This document shows, in pieces, positions 13,044 to 15,105 of a stretch of DNA of 15,105 nt. This stretch comes from DASQVO01 sp035640715. Lineage in GTDB: Bacteria; Actinomycetota; Actinomycetes; Streptosporangiales; Streptosporangiaceae. Numbering within the stretch: the first letter of the stretch is position 1; each line of letters opens with the position of its first letter. The translations under genes and the position numbers were made by a program. Location: positions 1-15,105 of the forward strand of contig DASQVO010000182.1 of assembly GCA_035640715.1 (NCBI GenBank), in the 5' to 3' direction. Below the pieces are notes generated by a model. The model made no database searches. It saw only the letters and a program-made list of their open reading frames with translations, and was not told where the DNA came from.

Positions 13044-14021
13044 ATGCCCTGGTATGACCTGCCGCTGGAGCAGCTGCGCTCGTACCGCACGGAGACCGCG
13101 GAGCCAAGCGGGCTGGACCAGTGGTGGGCGGAGCGGCTCGCGGACGCGCGCGCGCTCAGTAAGCCGCCGCGGGTCACCAGGCACGAGCCGGACATGTACC
13201 ACCCGCTGGAGGTGTACGACGTCGAGTTCTCCGGTGCCGGCGGGGACCGGATCCGTGGCTGGTACCTGCGGCCGGCCGCGAGCGGCGGCCGGGCCGTCCC
13301 GATGATCGTGAAGTACATCGGCTATGGCGGCGGGCGCGGGATGCCCACCGAGCACGCGCTGCTGCCCGCGCTCGGTTATGCGGTCTTCGTGATGGACAGC
13401 AGGGGGCAGGGCGGCCGGTGGACCTCCGGGGCGACCGGCGACCCGGCCGGCAACGGGGCCGGCCCGGAGAACTCGCTGGTGATGACCAGGGGCATTCTCA
13501 GCCCCGAGGATTATTACTTCACCCGGCTCTTCACCGACGCGGCGCTCGCGGCGGAGACCGCCGTCGGCCTGCACGACGGCTCGGCATCCGTCGCGCTGAG
13601 CGGCGGGAGCCAGGGCGGCGCGCTCGCGCTGGCCACCGCCGCGCTGCTCGGCGACACGGTGGCGGTCTGCCACGCTGACGTTCCCTTCCTCTGCGACATC
13701 CAGCGCGCGATCACGCTGGCGCCGCACCCGCCGTTCACCGAGGTGCCCGAGTTCCTCGACCAGAACGTCGACCTGATCCCGCGGGCACTGGACACGCTGC
13801 GGTACGTCGACTGCGCGCTACTCGCCCGCAGGATCACCGCGGAATGCCTGCTCAGCGTGGGCCTGATGGACGTGATCTGCCCGCCGTCGACGGTGTTCGC
13901 CGCCTACAACGAGATCACCTCGGCCAAGGACATCGCAGTCTACCCCTACAGCGGGCACTCGGTGCCGCATGCGCACGCCGAACGCCAGCTCAGGCACCTG
14001 CGGGCCACGTTCCCGGCGTAA
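13044..14021 (+). CDS. CE7 family acetylxylan esterase / cephalosporin-C deacetylase
   Basis: This 325-residue alpha/beta hydrolase has full family length. CE7 enzymes remove acetyl groups from short xylo-oligosaccharides and related small esters, usually in the cytosol; no signal peptide is seen here. Motifs in order: YDVEFSGAGGDRIRGWYLRP (58-77), KYIGYGGGRG (oxyanion region), MDSRGQGG (the RGQ signature), GGSQGG with nucleophile S189, LMDVICPPST with D276, and YPYSGHS with H305. Spacing of the triad matches known CE7 enzymes. One oddity: the His is followed by Ser rather than the usual Glu of the C-terminal HE pair. The ATG at 13044 follows GGGAGGCGAGG. It is flanked on both sides by broken PIN-toxin genes, which suggests that it lies in recombined or imported DNA. 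Confidence 0.93.
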   Translation: MPWYDLPLEQLRSYRTETAEPSGLDQWWAERLADARALSKPPRVTRHEPDMYHPLEVYDVEFSGAGGDRIRGWYLRPAASGGRAVPMIVKYIGYGGGRGMPTEHALLPALGYAVFVMDSRGQGGRWTSGATGDPAGNGAGPENSLVMTRGILSPEDYYFTRLFTDAALAAETAVGLHDGSASVALSGGSQGGALALATAALLGDTVAVCHADVPFLCDIQRAITLAPHPPFTEVPEFLDQNVDLIPRALDTLRYVDCALLARRITAECLLSVGLMDVICPPSTVFAAYNEITSAKDIAVYPYSGHSVPHAHAERQLRHLRATFPA

Positions 14022-14186
14022 GCGCCGCCCGGTGGCGATCCGCTGCACCGCCCACTTCGTAAGTTCACCCTGAGTGACGAACGTGATGGAAGGCTCCCGG
14101 CCGATCAGTTCAGCGAGCAACCGCGGCGGTAGCAGCCGCTTGAAACTGCGAGACGCGACGTCTGTGTCCAGAACGACCCGGCTCAC
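14022..14186 (-). pseudogene. N-terminal remnant of a PIN-domain (VapC) toxin gene
   Basis: From a GTG at 14186 the minus strand reads VVLDTDVASRSFKRLLPPRL, then AELIGREPSITFVTQGELTKWAVQR. This is the start of a VapC/FitB-like PIN ribonuclease, with the first catalytic Asp in LDTDV and the Glu in QGELTKW. After about residue 55 the frame runs into the antisense of the CE7 gene and loses all resemblance, so the rest of the domain (about 75 residues with the last acidic residues) is missing. The break lies within about 20 bp of the CE7 stop codon. It appears to be a different PIN subfamily from the C-terminal remnant at 12791-12945. Confidence 0.7.
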
Positions 14187-14410
14187 CTGCTACGCCAGAT
14201 CGGCCCACCGGGCCGCGTAGCGCACAGCGGCGACGGCGCAGTCGCGTTGGCGTTCGCTGAGCTTGTCAGGTGATGTGCTGCCGAAACCAGTCCAGGTACC
14301 TTGCGGGCGGGTGCCTGGGCGTCTTCTGGCACCAGGAGCACAGGCGGGCAGGGACGGGACCGGCTCCGGTGCCTGGTGTGCGGTGGTCCCGCCGAAGTGC
14401 CGGTGATTGA
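14187..14410. other. Degenerate spacer between PIN remnant and AbiE locus
   Basis: No intact gene is seen in this 224-bp stretch. Two peptide-like segments on the minus strand look more protein-like than their surroundings. DKLSERQRDCAVAAVRYAAR with WADLA ends at a TAG (14190-14192) 3 bp before the PIN start, the place for an antitoxin C-terminus. PARLCSWCQKTPRHPPARYL with DWFRQHIT, in another frame, has a CxxC pair. Neither has a full reading frame, and I recognise neither with confidence. Confidence 0.35.
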
Positions 14411-14803
14411 CCAGGAACGACGCTCTGCCTGGAGACCGCGTTGGCCCGCCATGGCCTGATTGATGCGATCCCGCCCGCGATCGACATCGCGATCCCCCGC
14501 GGCAGCACCAGGCCCGCGCTCAGGGCGCCATGCCGCCTGCACCAGTTCGACCCGCGCACGTTCGAGCTCGGGCGGGACTCGCTCGATGTCGGCGCGCGCC
14601 GGCCACTGGGCCTCTACTCTGCTGAGCGGTCGATCATCGATGCCATCCGGCTGCGCCACCGTGAGGGCAGCGACATCGCGTGGGAAGCGCTCCGGCGCTG
14701 GCTGAACCGGCCGGGCCGAAGCCCCGCCCAGCTGATCGAGTTCGCCCGGCAGTTCCCCCGGGCCGAACCTGCGGTGCGCCGGGCCCTGGAGATCTTGCTG
14801 TGA
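14411..14803 (+). pseudogene. AbiEi-family antitoxin, N-terminally truncated
   Basis: Recognisable AbiEi-type (type IV toxin-antitoxin) C-terminal sequence runs from PGTTLCLETALARHGL (from 14411) through DAIPPAIDIAIPRG, LHQFDPRTFELGRDSLDVGA, GLYSAERSIIDAIRLRHREG and ends FPRAEPAVRRALEILL. Full antitoxins have an N-terminal winged-helix DNA-binding domain of roughly 70-90 residues. Here an in-frame TGA (14408-14410) precedes the homology and no winged-helix sequence is seen upstream in any frame. A shortened product could still be made from TTG at 14441, which has GGAG 6 nt before it, giving 120 residues. So it is either a pseudogene or a head-less antitoxin without DNA binding. Its stop overlaps the toxin start (GTGA), the normal AbiE arrangement. 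Confidence 0.75.
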
Positions 14804-15105
14804 CCGCGCCGTCGCGCGCGACTCCAGCCGGGCGCGCCTACCTGGACCTACGCAAGAAGGCACGGCAAGACCGCCGGCCGGTCGACGAGCTGCTACAGCT
14901 TTACGTGCTGGAGTGCTTTCTCGCCCGGCTGGCGCAGACCCGCTTCGCCGGGCAGTTCGTGCTCAAGGGCGGGGTGCTGCTGGCCGCCTTCGGCGAGCGG
15001 CGGCCGACCCGCGACATCGACCTGCAGGCGCAGGCCCACGACAACGACCCGGAAGCAATCCAGGCGGCGATCTGCCAGATCGCCGCCCTTAAGTTCGACG
15101 ACGGA
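14800..15105 (+). CDS. AbiEii/AbiGii-type nucleotidyltransferase toxin, 3' end beyond window
   Basis: The first 102 residues of a type IV TA toxin are present. AbiEii proteins are DNA-polymerase-beta-like nucleotidyltransferases; related toxins modify tRNA and cause growth arrest or phage abortive infection. Seen: an N-terminal helical part (YLDLRKKARQDRRPVDELLQ), then FVLKGGVLLAAFG and RRPTRDIDLQ. Together these carry the KGG nucleotide-binding turn (56-58) and the two metal-binding Asp residues, D72 and D74. The reading frame is open to the right edge and shows no damage. The GTG start at 14800 overlaps the antitoxin stop by 4 bp, so translation is coupled. Whether the C-terminal half is intact cannot be seen. 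Confidence 0.88.
   Translation, partial: MTAPSRATPAGRAYLDLRKKARQDRRPVDELLQLYVLECFLARLAQTRFAGQFVLKGGVLLAAFGERRPTRDIDLQAQAHDNDPEAIQAAICQIAALKFDDG

Noticed and set aside
12876..13727. 283-codon minus-strand ORF opposite the CE7 gene
   Set aside because: It is antisense to a complete CE7 enzyme with a correctly spaced Ser-Asp-His triad.
12791..14186. A single VapC gene split by insertion of the esterase
   Set aside because: The geometry is tempting, but the C-terminal half (LLTRDVRRYR...YFPTIDIIAP) and the N-terminal half (LDTDV...FVTQGELTKW) look like different PIN subfamilies, and no target-site duplication or mobile element ends are seen.
14183..14863. 226-codon minus-strand ORF covering the AbiE region
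   Set aside because: The plus strand carries recognisable AbiEi and AbiEii sequence here; the minus frame shows no family motif.
1..15105. CRISPR array or insertion sequence
   Set aside because: No regularly spaced repeat set, transposase-like frame or matched terminal inverted repeats were found; the tandem repeats seen have only two copies each.

Overview
The window comes from a very GC-rich genome. GTG and TTG start codons, strong G/C preference at third codon positions and the gene families present (LCP wall ligase, actinomycete-type GH15, MEDS/HATPase anti-sigma factor, VapC and AbiE toxin-antitoxin genes) point to a chromosomal segment of a filamentous actinomycete. I cannot name the genus from the sequence.

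Layout. (1) 1-1715, minus: a GH15 glucoamylase/trehalase-type hydrolase running off the left edge, divergent from (2) an LCP (LytR-CpsA-Psr) cell-wall glycopolymer ligase at 1967-3160. (3) 3406-6346, plus: a single-domain LuxR-type regulator behind a strikingly AT-rich leader, then an OmpR-type response regulator and its sensor histidine kinase. The kinase carries an unusual insertion of about 45 residues in its dimerisation/phosphotransfer hairpin. (4) 6436-9269, minus: an acyltransferase-3 membrane protein, a low-molecular-weight protein tyrosine phosphatase and a fructosamine-kinase-family protein. The last two overlap by 14 bp and together suggest a protein deglycation module. (5) 9397-10905, minus: a secreted S53 (sedolisin) peptidase without a recognisable pro-domain. 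(6) 11205-11277: tRNA-Lys(CTT). (7) 11303-12653: a divergent STAS anti-anti-sigma factor and MEDS-HATPase anti-sigma/sensor pair, i.e. a partner-switching module. (8) 12654-15105: an accessory stretch with a C-terminal PIN remnant, an intact CE7 acetylxylan esterase/deacetylase, an N-terminal PIN (VapC) remnant, an N-terminally truncated AbiEi antitoxin and an AbiEii nucleotidyltransferase toxin that runs off the right edge.

Two themes tie the window together. Most of the left part is envelope- or carbohydrate-related: GH15, LCP, two-component system, acyltransferase, secreted protease and, later, the CE7 esterase. The right end, starting near a tRNA gene, looks like a toxin-antitoxin graveyard, with parts of at least three TA loci of which only the AbiEii toxin is unbroken as far as it can be seen. 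Several intergenic spaces carry imperfect tandem duplications of about 30-36 bp. One of them makes the stop codon of the LuxR gene.

Nothing here is clearly a wholly new system. The best candidates for follow-up are the AbiE locus with a decapitated antitoxin, the kinase insertion, the phosphatase-fructosamine kinase pair, and the S53 peptidase that lacks the expected pro-domain and calcium-ligand side chains.
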